Shown piece after piece: positions 30,601-43,700 of a DNA stretch of 64,000 nucleotides (position 1 is its first letter; every line of letters starts with the position of its first letter). Source of the stretch: Colius striatus. Taxonomy: Eukaryota; Chordata; Aves; Coliiformes; Coliidae. The position numbers and the translations under genes are program-made. Below the pieces are notes generated by a model. The model did not search any database. It worked only from the letters and a program-made list of their open reading frames with translations, and was not told the DNA's origin. Location of the stretch: assembly GCF_028858725.1 (NCBI RefSeq), contig NC_084759.1:92648362-92712361 (forward strand), read 5' to 3'.

Positions 30601-33600
30601 CAACATGAAAATATTATGCCCATCTCTTTCTCAAGCACTTCTCTATCTCATTATGTTCCTTCTGGATTTGATGGGATGTACCCATTCTCCTTATACAATT
30701 TCTCCTTCCTGTGTGCCATCAGCAGAAATGCTGTAACTGTGTACAAAAGTATGCACAAAACCCCAAATGTTCCTTCCTGTTGGAGACTAGGCCTTTTGGT
30801 GACAACAAAAGAGAGGATGCTGGAGTTCACATTGCCACAGTTGCTTTTGGTGACTGCCTGCCTTCGCCTGGTTCATGTGCTCCCTCAACCTTCGTCGTGT
30901 ACCTCTGTATTTCCACTGCACTGCGGAGATGGGGTAGAAGACATTTATTCTTTACTCAGCCCCTCCCTGATGTCAACACATGATGCACATCTCTTCCCCC
31001 TTCCTATATGAAGGTCTCCTCTTGCTGTGTGGCTTTAGCAAGCAATCTAAGCCTTCTAGACTCCAGCCTTGTCATACTGCCAGCAAATATCTTACGCAAA
31101 TATCTTACCTTGCAAACTCAGCTTTGTTGCCAAAGTGTCAGAGGGAGAATCTCACTGAAGGACATGTAATTCTAATTTATGTGACAAAAACTGAAGTAAA
31201 ACATAGGGCAAGTAGGCAAAATTTTGGAAAATCCTGAAAGTCTGTCCTGCAAACTTTAATTCAGTCCCTATTCAATGCCTGAAATCATTTACATCCATAA
31301 TTGGAGGGTTGGGTGCTTTTTCCCAGGTAAAGCTGCCCTGTGAAATGGCAGTACTCAATTATGATAATGTGGAGAAAAGGAAGCTCAGGATGAGGTTGCT
31401 AGTTTCATTTCTTTTTCATGTTGGAGAATGTGATAATTGAAGCAAACAAGTAAAAGGAGCAAAGAGGAGGAATTTGTTTCTGACCCTACTTAGGCAAATT
31501 TCTCTTCTCATGCTAAGGAAAAACCTGTAAATGTCGATTTGATATGCAGGTGGTATCTGTGTATTTTGTGGGTAAGCAAGTTGAGGCACGTAGGACCTGA
31601 ATTACTGTTGAGAACTGACATGAGCTGTATGAGCAAAGCTGGATCAGGATGCTTGAAGTGGGCATAGCATCATTACAGTAGAACTTGAAAATGTTTGAAA
31701 TGCAAGTAATGAAAAGGACTTTTTCTCAAAAGGCAAGGATTTTGTTCAACTTCAGATGCTTCAGATGGCAGACTGTAGTCTCATGTGTTTCACTTTCAAG
31801 TAATTGTATAACCAAATGGATGAATGTTCTTTGTATGGATTCTTAGGTTCTTGCCCTTATAATTGCTTTCAAGTAGAAATTAATAATATGAATGGTGATG
31901 TACATTCAAAGGACTTTCTCTTAACATAAGCATTTGCTGAAGAGACGACAGATTCTTCCCTTGTGTTTTAATCAGAGAATTACAGTGTGCTTTTAGATGC
32001 TGAACCCATATTTCTAATGTTCAGGATCGGTATTTGAATTCTTCTGTTAGATCTCGTTTGGACTTGGATCCTTTACATGTTCCACTGAAATCAAAGCTGT
32101 CTTTTTTTCTTTTTTCCATCAGCTCTGTAGACTTTAAAGCCATTTTCCTGCTTTATAAGGAATTAACAAAAGGAGGAATGAACATAATAGAGTCGTGCTC
32201 ACTAAAGGCAGCAATTTGATTACTGAACAGATGAATGGTGAATGTACAGCCTTGCTTAAAAAAAACACCTCAAAATACTCCCTGTGAGGAAGAACGTTGT
32301 AGCTGGAAGGTTACATGAGAACAGTGGCAGTCACTATGGAAAGCTGAGAACACAGCAGAGAAAACCTTAGCACTAACCATCCTATAAAATTAGGGCTTGA
32401 GACAGTTGTTGTGCAATAAAAGTAGGTTGTAAGGTGAGTTAACTATTCCCAGCTGGCCTCAGTAACATTCATTTCACAAAGAATGCCTTTGTGCTGCACG
32501 CTTAACCTGCTTCCAAATTAGATTGAAAAAGATATTTTTTTGTACATAAGCACAGTGAGCAAGTACAAAATACCGTGCCTGGATTTTTCCGCCCTTAAAC
32601 CCTGGAGAACACTTGCAAGAAACCCTGTGGGTGCTGTGAGAAACAAACAGTTCTTTTATTCATTACTTAGACAGTGCTTGTGCAAAACTCTTCAAGCTGA
32701 AAACAGAATGAGTTTCAACTTGAACCACAGTTCCCAACATAGCTTTGTCAGGTGGTTGGTTTTTTTTTCCAAGTGGCAGGAAGCAAGCACATTGGAGAGA
32801 ACTTTGTAGTGCCATGAGTGAGGAGATGCTTTGTAATAGTGAGTTCAGCAGAAAAGGCAGTTCAGAACTTGCCCTTATAGTTTTTACTTTTTAAGTTAAA
32901 CAACTTTTCCAGCCATAATGATTTTGTGATTCTGTTGTGTTCTTCCGCTTGTCTATGAGCTGTATGAGAGTGCATGTGAAAAATATTCTACTTTTAACCA
33001 ATTATTAAAATTTAGTAGGTTTTTCTAGCAAAATATTATTCAATCTGGGGATGTGTGTGTTATAAATAGCCTCGATGTTTTGGTAAGCATATTTTCTGTC
33101 TTTGTGAACTTTTTCTCCTATGAGACTTGCCACATATGAGTTCTCGTGAGTAAAAAACAAGTGTGAATCCCCACAGTCTCAGCAGACACCCTGTCTGTCA
33201 AGTAAAGAAATTCTGGATGGTGCAGGTTTATTTGTATAGCATAATTATCAGTGAATAGTTTACTGGCTGTAACTGCAAATATTCTGTTTTGTGTCCAACT
33301 GGACAATGATCCTACTACTTGTTTTTCTGAGCATCCCAATATGGAGGTGGCTGGAGAGGTCAGATGATTAGAACTGTAGGCTGGTCTGTTCTGTGGTGCT
33401 TATTCATGGTGATGCTGTTTTCTAAGGCTCATGCAAATTACAGATTTTCATTAACTTTTAAAATGGATTTAATAATCATCTTTAAAAAAATCTGAATGAC
33501 AATATTTCTCCAAGTTGGTTCAAATTTTGTACTGGCTCAGTTCTAAGATGGTTTTTGACTGATTCAGACTCAGCTGCGTCTGATGTTATTCTACTTAAAG

Positions 33601-36600
33601 CAGTAAGAGTCTCGTACTTGATGTGGTTACGCTGAATGTGCTCAGAATTATGTGTGTTGGGAAATAAAATGTTTATGAATGGGATGTCTCACAGCAGGTG
33701 GGCCTGCAGCATGAGGCTCCCCCTTCAAGTATCATCCCAGCTCCTCTTCACACGTGTGCTGTTCTCTTTCCCGATTGTGGATCGTGTCTCTGCAGGGATT
33801 GCCTGTAAGCACAAGGGCATATGCTGGCTCTTAGGTAATAAAACAGCAGATGTGCTAGCTGAGATCTCAGACCCAGTGAACTCAGGTGATTCTGTGGAAT
33901 GCTTCTTGAGATATTGGCAATCACTTCTACACCATAGGACAGAGGGAATCGAGTACAGTAACTCTTCTCTGTTACACCAGTATAGCTGGTGCTTCCCTCA
34001 AAGAAGATAAGAGCTGCTGTGATAAAAACCACTTTCTGTGGTCTTGAGAGCAGCCCAGTAAAACCACAGGCTGCAGAAGTGGGTTTTCATGTTGCACACG
34101 CTGGTGTGAATCATGCACTTCCTTCCAACCGTGACCCAAACTCCCCAGTCATGTTCCCGGAGCTCTGCACCACGTCAGTGCATCAGGCAAGAGGTTCCTC
34201 TTCATTCATTAAGAAGCAGCTCGCTCAAAATCAGAATAAATACTGAGTCTTACTCACCAAGAGTAGGTAGAGCTCTTTAACGTGGCATTTATCTAGCTTT
34301 CCCTCATTTAGCTTTCATGGTACTTAATGAACAAAGAGGCAGGATCAAAAGCAGTTGTTTGGCTTTATATGCCTCAGTTTCCACTTTGCATTACACTTGC
34401 AGTGTTGCACTTCAAGTTAGATGTTAAAATTAACATCAGTTGGTAGAGATCTTGACTTAATCAGTGATGTAAGGAAAGTAATCCTGTAACGCACATAGAA
34501 ATGGTCACTTGCCTGAGAGGAAAGTAGCTTGCCTTAACTTTTTACATCACCTCTACCTAGGCGGTGTTGCTAAGTGTTTCTGCAGAGCAGGCTGCTGGCA
34601 CAGCTGTAGTGCTGCGGAGCAAGTCTGTAATGTTTTGAAAGTGGCCTTTAATGTTTGAACTTCCAGTGAGCCAGCCTTGTGTTTTCTAGTGTTGACATGT
34701 GGCTTCCAGACTTTAAAATCCAATACACGTTATGAAAATGCATGAGTGTTGAATTTAAACCATATTTTAATAATTTGGCCACCTGTACAATATCCTAATA
34801 ATCTTAAAATAGAGAACTTGAGATCCTCTGTAAAATTATTTGTAGCAGATGTTAAATCTTTGGTGTATTCTACACATTTACACGCCGTGGGACAGATATT
34901 AAACATTACCCTTACAAAAGTAACGCAAACCATATTTATTTCAAAGAATTAGAATGGTTCACAGCAGGAAGTGGATGCAGGAAGCTTTGCCCATTGTTGT
35001 GGTTTGTTTTAAAGGTGTGCTCAAAATGAGATGAAAAAAGGTTCAATCGTTACTGCAGTTGGACAAAATTATTTGAGTGTTTAAAAGATAAAAAGCCTTT
35101 TTAAAATATTTTGTTCCAGTAACTTTCTCAGCTGTTATTTTTCTAGCCCAGCTTTCTTTTTTTGTTATTTTTTTTTTACTACACTTGAACTCTCTGACTT
35201 TAAAGATGTAATTATGAGGCACTAAATCCTAAGTATCAAATCTATCCTCTGTTGATTGAAAAATTGCCCTTTAGGTGGGGAATAAAGAGCCAGAAATGAA
35301 AAACTTTCTGGCAAGAGGCAAATGTTCTCATCTGATGTGACTGGGCAACAAGTCTCTCTACTTGCAAAGTGAAGTGCTGCTTTTAAAGATAAAGATGTTG
35401 TCTGAGCAAACATATATATATATATTTTTTTTTTTTCTCCACTGATGTAGCTATCTCCCAGTGTGCAAACTTTGAATCAGCTTCAGAAACTGTAATACTT
35501 AAAATCTGAGTATGTTTTGGGGTGCTTCTGATTGCCTCCTGGAGTTTCAAGTTTACCCTCTATGAGGGCTGGACTTTTCCTTTCTTTTTTTTTTTTTTTT
35601 ACAATTAAGGTTATGGAAAAGCTGCATCTTTCAAAGAGTTATCTTCCCTTGTCAAGTTGTCTCTCTTGTCCACCTCCCACCCTGTCCACTCTGTGTTGGT
35701 GTCCTTCTCCTTCCCCTTCTGTCCTTGCATTTCCAGCCTCGGGTGTATGGACAACCTCTAAACTATATTACTCTGTTTCCTAGCCTTTCCTCTGGTACTG
35801 AGGAGTTTATTTGGGCTGGCAACAAGGCCAGCAAGTGAAAATTTTGGAAAGACAAAGTTGAAAGAGAGCTGTTAAATGCAAAGAACAAATGCTAGATTGG
35901 CAGCAACTGGTAGGGCAGACCCAGGGATCTGTTGCTGCAGTCTTTCTCAGAGTATTTGTTCTTTCCCTCATCATCTGCCATAGACTGAAGTATGATGGGG
36001 TGCCGAGTGGGACCTTACTTTGACCACTTTAATCTCCTTTGATGTTCCCAAAGATGTGGAGCCAGAGGAGCAAGCAGCAGGCGTCACCTCTGAGCTGGGC
36101 ACTGAACGGTGCCATCCCTGCCCTATTGCAGCCTGTTACTAGGATTTCCTGCAGTAGCAAACTGTTACAGTCACAGAAATGATGGCTGTCAGCTTGAGAT
36201 ATTAACAAGGCTAGGGAAAAGGACCAAATTTTCCATAGGCCACTGGTTATAAGGCCTTCGTTTTTGCCTCATCTCGTCCAAAGACAACTTGACTGTAACT
36301 TTTCGAAGAGCAGAGCATGACAGGTCTAACTGGGTTGTCTCACCTGCTTCAACCTCAAGGAGAGAATGTAGGGTGAGAAATGAAAAGGCAGGCGCTAAGT
36401 CTTGGGACAGAGTTGATGGATTTGGCTTCTAGAGTGGAATACTCTAGAGGCTGTCAACTAAAGGTAGAAGTTATACTACTTATCTCTGAGTTGCCAATAG
36501 GGGCATCAGTCGGTGAACTATACTGACTGGTGTGTTTAGAGGCTGGCATTGAAAATCTGGCTTAGAGAGTGAAAAGTATGAGTTCCACTGCCCTGCACAA

Positions 36601-38640
36601 AGATATGTCTGGTTGGCTTTTTTTGCAGCTGATGTAGTGTCAACCTGGTTGTGATGTTTGTGTTTCTGAAGGAGAACGGATCATGGATGCTAGTGATACA
36701 GAAAAAAACCCAGCTTGCTTCTGGAAGTAGGGATGAGTCAAAACTTTCCACTTTCATCATAAATTAGTGCAAAACTTTTTTTATGATTAGAATAAAACCA
36801 CATTGTCCTGTAGCTTTGTAGTTCACGAGGAGATATTGAACTATGTGATAACCTCTACTTTATCCTAAAAGAAGCTAAAGCTCATCCTAAAGGCATTTTT
36901 TAAATTCCAAATTACAGTGTGAGTAAACATACATGTGTATGTATGGACTTACACAGTCACTTACAGGCTTTTGACATGTAAACGTTAAGAGTTGCTGAGA
37001 TTGTATTGAAAGGCCTTTGGACACTTGTTATTTTTCTTCTCAAGCCTGGTTTATTTAACCAGATAGGTCATCACAAGCCATAACTGAGATCTCTATTTTG
37101 ATTTTATGGCTGTGTAGTTTGGCATTAATGATGTCTCACAGGACTTGATAAATATGAGCCGTAATGGCAACTGATGAGCTTCAAGACACTACTGTGCATA
37201 ACCAACTCCTTTCAGCTTCCGAGTGCCAGCTAACCAACCCAAACAGCAATTGTGAAGAAGTAAAACAAAACAAGGACACAAGGAAATGGCATGCAAACAA
37301 GGCTACTAAATGAGCAGTATGATTGTTGTTTGCAAATTAAATGACAAAAAAGGGAAACTGGGTAATTCAAGTATCAATTCTTGTCCAGATGGAGAACTGC
37401 CTGGCTTCTGCACGATTCAATCAGGATTCAGGAATTAGTCCATCTTTAATGGGTGTGTGGCATGTTTTGGTTTCTCTGGACATCTCTCTTATACCTTCTA
37501 CCTTTGATGCTTCTTGGATTTAGTGCTCACGCTCAAACCCTCTGAGCAGGACATGCACAGGCACTTGTATACAGACAACCTGGACCCAAAAGGTCAGGCC
37601 TTGAATTTCTGCCCACAGTACATCTGTGGGTTAGGGTGGTGTTATTAGGGACTTCCTATTTCCAGTAGCACCAGCCCTCTTCTATTTGCAGCAGGAATGT
37701 GTGCAAGGTAGGAGCATGCAGGATTTTTCCTACATGGATCTTCCAGCAAGAGCAGGAGTGTTTGGGGCTAATCAAAGCTGTAATGAAATATATATGACTT
37801 TCCTGAGAGGGTTTTTCTCAGAGTTAGTGTAAATGCTATTGAATTCCTTGGGCTTTGGAACAGTCTTCTTTGTGCATAAATCATATATGAATTTAATAAA
37901 CATAAAATCACTGCTTTGGTCTTAGTATTACTCAAGATATGAACTGAATATGTAGAAATACACAGAACCAATGAAACAGTTCCTGAACTGTCACCAGCAA
38001 AAAGGAAAGCTGTAAATCTTTAAGAGTTAATGTGGAAAAGCTAATGCCTTTTCCACAGACAAAGGTTCTAAAAATACCCCAGATCTGTTCTGTATATCTT
38101 TGAAAACATAAAATTAAGGAATGAAAAATCAGTTGGTAGCTAGATGGGGTGAGAAAACAGGGAGGTCTTATTCCTAAGAGACCATAGCAGAATAATCTAT
38201 ATATAGCCATGTCCTTTAACTCTCTGAATACAGCTTTTGCACAAAAATGCTTCTGTCCTGGGAATATTTCAGCAGCTAAATAGCAGTACTCAGCATGGCC
38301 TTGCCAACTGTCAGGGTGCTGGGTGGATGATGCTGAGCTGTCTTCAATTATGTCCTTTTTTTTTTTTTTTCCCCTTGGAGTAGATATTTCACTACTGACT
38401 GGAGCAAAATAACCTTGGAAAAGCAACTCATTTGGGTCTATAAAAACATGAAAAAAAATCTACTTTCTTAACAAAATGGAAAAAAAAATAATTTGAAGGT
38501 ATTCTGTGTTTTTTGGGGTTTTTTCCCCCAATGTTTTTAGAATTTTCTTGCTGAATCCAGGCAAATTTGGCCTTTTTTTTTGGTTATTTGTTTCTAAAAA
38601 AAAAATGAAAAGAACGAAAGCAAATCTGCCCCAAAAGCAG
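27700..38640. other. Intergenic region without a supported gene
   Basis: About 11 kb of AT-rich sequence. Open frames are short, lack family similarity and overlap on both strands. Visible features are a TA/TG microsatellite at about 28035-28072, a hairpin at 30265-30290, and a (TA)n plus poly-T tract at about 35410-35440. No CR1 copy was recognised. A long non-coding RNA cannot be excluded. Confidence 0.6.
30265..30290. repeat. Perfect 11-bp hairpin overlapping a direct repeat
   Basis: ATTCAGCATTT (30265-30275) pairs perfectly with AAATGCTGAAT (30280-30290) across a TGTC loop. The 11-mer TTTTGTCAAAT also occurs twice in direct orientation, at 30256-30266 and 30273-30283. It lies 2.7 kb past the end of PSMG1. 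Confidence 0.6.
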
Positions 38641-38643
38641 GAA

Positions 38644-38661
38644 GGGCAGGGGCAGGGGGGG
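38644..38661 (+). other. Potential G-quadruplex tract
   Basis: GGGCAGGGGCAGGGGGGG contains four possible G-triplets with short loops, about 80 bp upstream of the isolated CpG island. Prediction from pattern only. Confidence 0.4.
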
Positions 38662-38739
38662 TAGTGATAGTTAATTTCTCCTCTTTCTTCTGTCGATGAA
38701 TAAATTCGTCCTCACTTGAGGCATTCCTTTCGATTTCAT

Positions 38740-38950
38740 TCCCGTGTTGAACATTCCCGCGTTGAGCCCCGCTCCCCGCAGGCGCGTCCCGCGGGACACG
38801 GCGGCAGCGCGGCGTGTCGCTGTCCGCCCGCGCGGGGGCGCTGCCCGCACGGCTGTTGGCGCCCGGAGGCGGCCGAGACCGCGCCGCAGCCCCGGGCCGG
38901 GCCCCGCCCGCGCCCGCAGGGGCCGCTGAGCGTTTACCCTGGGATAAGGG
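38740..38950. promoter_or_regulatory. Orphan CpG island in the PSMG1-downstream desert
   Basis: About 200 bp with more than 30 CpG dinucleotides, many in CGCG and CCGCCC contexts (Sp1-like), inside otherwise AT-rich DNA 11 kb from the end of PSMG1. It abuts a CR1 fragment on its right side. No exon, initiator or family match identifies a gene. It may be a promoter or enhancer of an unannotated non-coding RNA, or a GC-rich piece brought in with the repeat. Confidence 0.55.
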
Positions 38951-38965
38951 ACTGACCCTCGCGAC

Positions 38966-39653
38966 GGTCAACAAGGACAAGTGCAGAGTCCTGCATCTGG
39001 GGACGAACAACGTCCCGCACCCGTGCAGGCTGGGGATTGACCTGCTGGAGAGCAGCTCTGCGGAGACCTGGGAGTCCTGGTTGGTAATAAACTAACCGTG
39101 AACCAGCGATGTGCCCCCGTGGCCAAGCAGCCCAATGGCATCCTGGGGTTGTTCTCTCTTTCTCTACTCTGCCCTGATAAAGTCACATCTGGAGTCCTGT
39201 GTCCAGTTCTGACCTCGCCAGCACAAGAGAGACAGGGAAGTGATGGAGAGAGTTCAGTGCAGGGCCACCAAGATGACCAGGGGACTGGAGCATCTCTCCT
39301 GTGAGGGAAGGCTGCGGGAACTGGAGAAGACTGAGAGGGGCCTTCTTTAACACTTAAAATACCTAAAGGGCAGGTGTCAGGAGGATGGAGTGAGTCTTTT
39401 CTTTGTAGCACCGTGTCAGGACAAAGGCTAACAGGTACAAGCTGAAAGCTTCGCTTGAACGTGAGGAGAAACTTCTTTCCTGTCCTGGCACAGGCTGCCC
39501 AGGGGAGGGTGTGGAGTCTCCTCTGGGGGTTTTCAAGATCTGCCTGGACACGTTCCTTTGTGACCTGATCTCGGTGAACCTGCTTCTGCAGGGGGGTTGG
39601 ACTGAATGATCTCTAGAGGTCTCTTCCAACCCTACCATTCTGTGATTCTGTGA
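38966..39653 (+). mobile_element. CR1 LINE fragment, about 690 bp, with remnant of ORF2 C-terminus
   Basis: The left part reads NKDKCRVLHLGTNN and LLESSSAE, typical of the end of the CR1 reverse-transcriptase ORF. The right part contains the RNA 3' region and ends GGACTGAATGATCTCTAGAG... with a terminal ATTCTGTG-type octamer repeat. It is 5'-truncated, and the reading frame is broken. Longest CR1 copy in the window. Confidence 0.92.
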
Positions 39654-39989
39654 ATTTGAACTTTTGTCTGGTTTTGTGTGACTGCTCTCAGGTGGCAAAA
39701 TGATCACAGGTATCTTTAATTAGGTCACAGATACGTGGGATTTTTTGGGTCTTTCTTTTCTTTATTTCCTTTTTCAGAGTTTTAGGGTCTCCCAGTTTTG
39801 TGGGATGGATTGCCACGATGAACCAGGAGAGCTCTGCAAATGAATCTGACTAGAAGTGCTGGCCATCACCTTGCTGCCTTCCCAAGCGCATCTCCTCTGC
39901 GCATTTTTCCTCTCTAGCTCTTACGGTATTTTTATCTAAAACATGATGGTATGTTAACTATTCTAGTTATTTATCAGCACCATCCATCA

Positions 39990-40340
39990 GCAATTTGCTG
40001 TTGTGATTGGCACCGATTTTACAGCGCTCTGCTTTTTCTGTCGCTGCGATAACTTATATTGTGCTGTGTTTTCAGATCCTGCCTGATTTCGCCATATGGT
40101 TTCCATATGGGAACATGCTGCTCTTGTTAGCCACCTTCGAAGCAGCCCGTCAGCCAGGTCCCTGCTCAGAAACAAATAAATTGTCTAGTGTCTACTGTAT
40201 TTCCTTTCAGGCCGCACTCTCCACTTTAAACTTGGCAGCGTTTCAGAACAATCAAAATCCAATCAGCGGCCGTGCTAACTCCATATGTTTTATTTCCAGA
40301 CTAGGCGAGGCAGAGGAAGCTGAAACTATTTTCAGTGTGT
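39990..40340. promoter_or_regulatory. Candidate conserved non-coding block with paired CCATATGG sites and an NF-Y box
   Basis: Non-repetitive, fairly balanced base composition unlike its surroundings. It contains two copies of the palindrome CCATATGG (40092-40099 and 40103-40110) whose centres are 11 bp apart, about one helical turn, a third CCATATG at 40281-40287, and CCAATCAG at 40259-40266, a good NF-Y site. An open frame of 111 codons crosses it but has no recognisable domain and I do not call it a gene. Conservation is inferred from appearance only. Confidence 0.3.
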
Positions 40341-40559
40341 AGCAATGTTTAGGGTGACAAGCCACAGATCACACTGCAAGTTTTATGCTGATTATTACCC
40401 AGAGCCCCCGTTCAGTGACGAGAGATGCTTGGGTTTCGTGCAGAAAGCTGTGGCTGGCCAAGTGCTGCAGATCAAATCAGTTTTCCTAGAAAGTGAAGCA
40501 CCTCTAATAGAGAGTGAAATGAATGTAAACTACAATTAGTTCGATGTGTTGGAAATGTG

Positions 40560-42000
40560 CCGGAGTCCTCTGGGGCTGAGCCTTACAACATAAGCAAACT
40601 TGACAGGTTACCTTTCTTTAAATGGTGTTTTAAACGCGGTGATTACCCCTGTCATGAGTATGTTGGCATGTCCTGTTGGGCTGTGTGCTGGAGTCCATCA
40701 TTCAGTCTCCTTCTGCCTCTAAAAGTGATGTGGCCTGTAAATAGCCTGTCAGGAGGAATGCACGTGCACAGGCAACAGTAGTTTCTCCAGCAGAGTTGCC
40801 TGGCATCCCTGTTTTCAGGCTTCTCCCTGTGAGTTTGAGTTGAGTCTCTTTATTTTGCCCTGATCTGTGCTAATAGTTGGCAGACGATGATTGTGGTGCC
40901 TGACCTCTGTTGGCAGGATCACCTGTGTTTGTGGCAGCTCACCTGCCCGTTCTTTAAGGAGGTGGAAGCTGGATCTAACAGGGTCAGGTTTATACCTGTG
41001 CTCTTGCAGCACCTCACACCAGAGGCAGGTTTGGTCCTATGTCTTGCGCCAGCCAGTGGCTGGCAGCGATGAAGGGTGCAGATCTGAGGAAGCTGCTTGC
41101 TTAGAAGCAGGCGGGAGGTACGAGGTGGTGTTGGGACTCATGCTTGCATTGCTTGAGCGCAGACACCAGGAACCAGCTCTCAGATCAAATTGTTTCTCCT
41201 TGGAGAGATGCTAATGTTAGCACATGTAGGGGGAAAAGTCAAGAAAGTGTAAGGAAGACTCTCACCTTGCACACAGGAAAATCAGTCCTGATCCCGAAGG
41301 GATCGCACTTGCCACTTAAGAGAACTCAAGGAGGAGAGTGAACCAAAACTGATGTGAGAGGGTAAGTTTGGGTTGGTAGCAACTGGAACCAGTGTTTTTC
41401 TCTGGGCCAGTCACGTTATTAAAGAGTTGCAGACTGATTTCACTGCAGCAGCAGCCTCATCTCTCAAACTGAGTCTCGTTGCATTGCTCCGCTTCCCTCT
41501 GGCTGTGTGTCGTGGGTCTGCTGTAGCACAAGTGAAGCCCCTCCATTTTGAGGCTTTTCCTGAAAGAGAGTTGTAGCATGTTCCACAACAGCGTGGGGAG
41601 AGCTCGCTGCCAAAGCGCAGGAAGCACCAGCAGAGCTGTTGAACGTTAATCCAATATTTAATGTTGCCAGGGGGTTGCCAGTAGTTATAAAACCATTCAT
41701 ATGGTCTGATGGCTGTATACAGCTTTCCGTGGTTACTTTACATCTGGCTTCAAGAGTGATGGATTTGAGAATACCACTAGGATGTCTGTTAGGAAACACT
41801 GCGAGGCCTTAGGAAAGGCAATAAACCAAGATTTGTCATTGTCAGGGAGCTGGCTTGAAGGATGCTTTGAAAAAGCACTCCGCGTGACCTTTGAGGGCAG
41901 AACAAAGTCAAGCTCCCAGGCATCAAAGTAATGCCACATGTCAGGAAAACCCGACACGTATGGAAAGCCGAGGAGGTGATAGCCAGCATGAGGCAACTGT
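40560..42000. other. Intergenic sequence, nothing recognised
   Basis: Mixed-composition sequence without CR1 ends, splice-site-bounded open frames or obvious simple repeats. Open frames occur on both strands but overlap each other and carry no motif. Confidence 0.5.
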
Positions 42001-42016
42001 GCAGATCAGCACTGAG

Positions 42017-42052
42017 TGAGTGAGTGAGTGAGTAGTAACTTTTGAGTGAAAA
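42017..42052 (+). repeat. 36-bp direct repeat, copy 1, with (GAGT)n
   Basis: Begins with a (TGAG)n run, followed by TAGTAACTTTTGAGTGAAAA. The same 36 bases occur without a mismatch at 43242-43277. Copy 1 has one further TGAG unit on its left. Confidence 0.85.
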
Positions 42053-43241
42053 TCGCTTGTTGGGCTGCCCAGCTGTGGTGTTTGTGAATGCAAAATGCCA
42101 GTGAGCACGGAAGAAACAGCACGCAAGCTAAAGCTCCCAGAGCCTGCTCCTCTTCCCCAGGCTCTCTGGGACAAAAAATGTGATGCTGCACATGCAAGAG
42201 AGGGGAGACGGATGTAGGAGTGAGAGGTGTCATACCGTGCTGCCTGTACAGTGCTCCTGGGAGGGAGCTCCTGGGGCAGTGACATGAGAGGACGAAGGAG
42301 ATTTGGGAGAGTTGTTTGAGTGGGTGTTTTGTGGATCCACAAGTTGGTAATGATTTGAGTTGGAACCAGAAAACTGTAAGAGCATTGGGGTGATGATGGA
42401 GGCAAACCTAGTGCCTACATCTGCTCTAATTATTTTTTTCTTACTTTGGAAGCAGAAGCATCCTTCTTAAGGCATACAGCACACAAGTAAAGCTTCATAT
42501 ACCACGTAAAGCTTTACCTTTTTAAGTGTGAACACCTATATGCCACCTGAAGGGGAGGCAAAGTCAGCCTTGCACGCCCAAAGGCAGACAGAAATCCTGG
42601 GGAGTTTAGGAGGTATGAGTATCAGGGGCTCATGCTTGTCCGCAGCAATGTCCGCAGCCTGATCTGTAGGAACTCAGAAACAGAAGGATTTTTTTCCTTT
42701 CTAAATCTCTTTTTTTTTCATTACTCAATTTTGTTCACCTCCTGGGTTCATAAGCCTTTTAAAGCATCCTTTTTCACCTGCACCTTTTGAGTCCTTCCAG
42801 TCTTTCTGAAATCCTGCCCCATGTCCTCTCTTTGTGAAGCAGTTTCAGTTCTTTCATAATTTGTTGGTTTTTTCCACAGTTGCCTTGCAATCTGTTCCTT
42901 CTGTCCCTCCAGTTTTCTTGGTTTATTTGCACGCCCCACGTTGTTTTTCTTTCTGGAAGGAAAGAAAATGCAAAGGCTCACACTTCTTTTTTTGTCTTTA
43001 TTTTTTATCTTTACCTCTTTAATTGCCTTTATCTAGTCTTACACAAAATAAAAAATACAGCTTCCATCATCGTTTAACTTCTTTATCATAGGCTTAAACA
43101 TCCTGTTGATGTGCTCAGGCTTTACCCATTTCCTGCAGCAGTGTTAGTGCCTGCACCTGCTGCAGAGCCTGTCCTTGGACTGCATGGGGAAAGAGACGTG
43201 CTCTCTTTTTTCCTCACTTTGCCTCGGTAGGATGGTGGCTT

Positions 43242-43277
43242 TGAGTGAGTGAGTGAGTAGTAACTTTTGAGTGAAAA
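43242..43277 (+). repeat. 36-bp direct repeat, copy 2, with (GAGT)n
   Basis: Exact match of the 36 bases at 42017-42052, same orientation, start-to-start distance 1,225 bp. Sequence on both sides differs from copy 1. It does not look like CR1. Confidence 0.85.
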
Positions 43278-43339
43278 GAGGACAGCTGCTTCAGTAAGAG
43301 CAGATAGAAACAGGTCATAGGGATTCATATTTCTAATTG

Positions 43340-43700
43340 CATTTTAATTTAATTAATTTAAAAAATGTTAATCTGGAGTATTGCATCTTTTCCTCCCTGC
43401 TATCTCCCAAAGACTGAACATGGGAAGAGCAGGATTAATCTAATCCTGTCCAACAATCTGTTTCCCCCGTTGTTTTAACCTTTTCCATTGTGCTTAACCT
43501 GATGAAAAGAACAGACAGAAACCATTTTCAATTCTAAGATGGATTAGTTATAATTGTATTATTTGTTGTTAATTCAGTTAGAAAGCATTAAGCTGAGTTA
43601 TAAAGCCTGAAGCTGAACCCAGAAATCAAACAATGCATTTTAAGGTTATTTTATAGCTGTGTGTATTCCTGCTGAGAAAACCATGAAATTAAAGTTTTTG
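43340..43700. other. AT-rich block with many TAAT cores
   Basis: Non-repetitive sequence with repeated TTAATT / TAATTTAATTAATTT motifs and further ATTA cores, a composition often seen in homeodomain-bound non-coding elements. Equally compatible with ordinary AT-rich spacer. Confidence 0.2.

Noticed and set aside
38594..39095. Open frames across the orphan CpG island
   Set aside because: Arg/Ala/Pro-rich, present on both strands, no domain; typical of stop-poor GC-rich DNA, with the right end being CR1.
40007..40342. 111-codon open frame with hydrophobic stretches
   Set aside because: No known motif, no splice or promoter context, and no coding constraint can be judged from one sequence. Kept only as part of a possible regulatory block.
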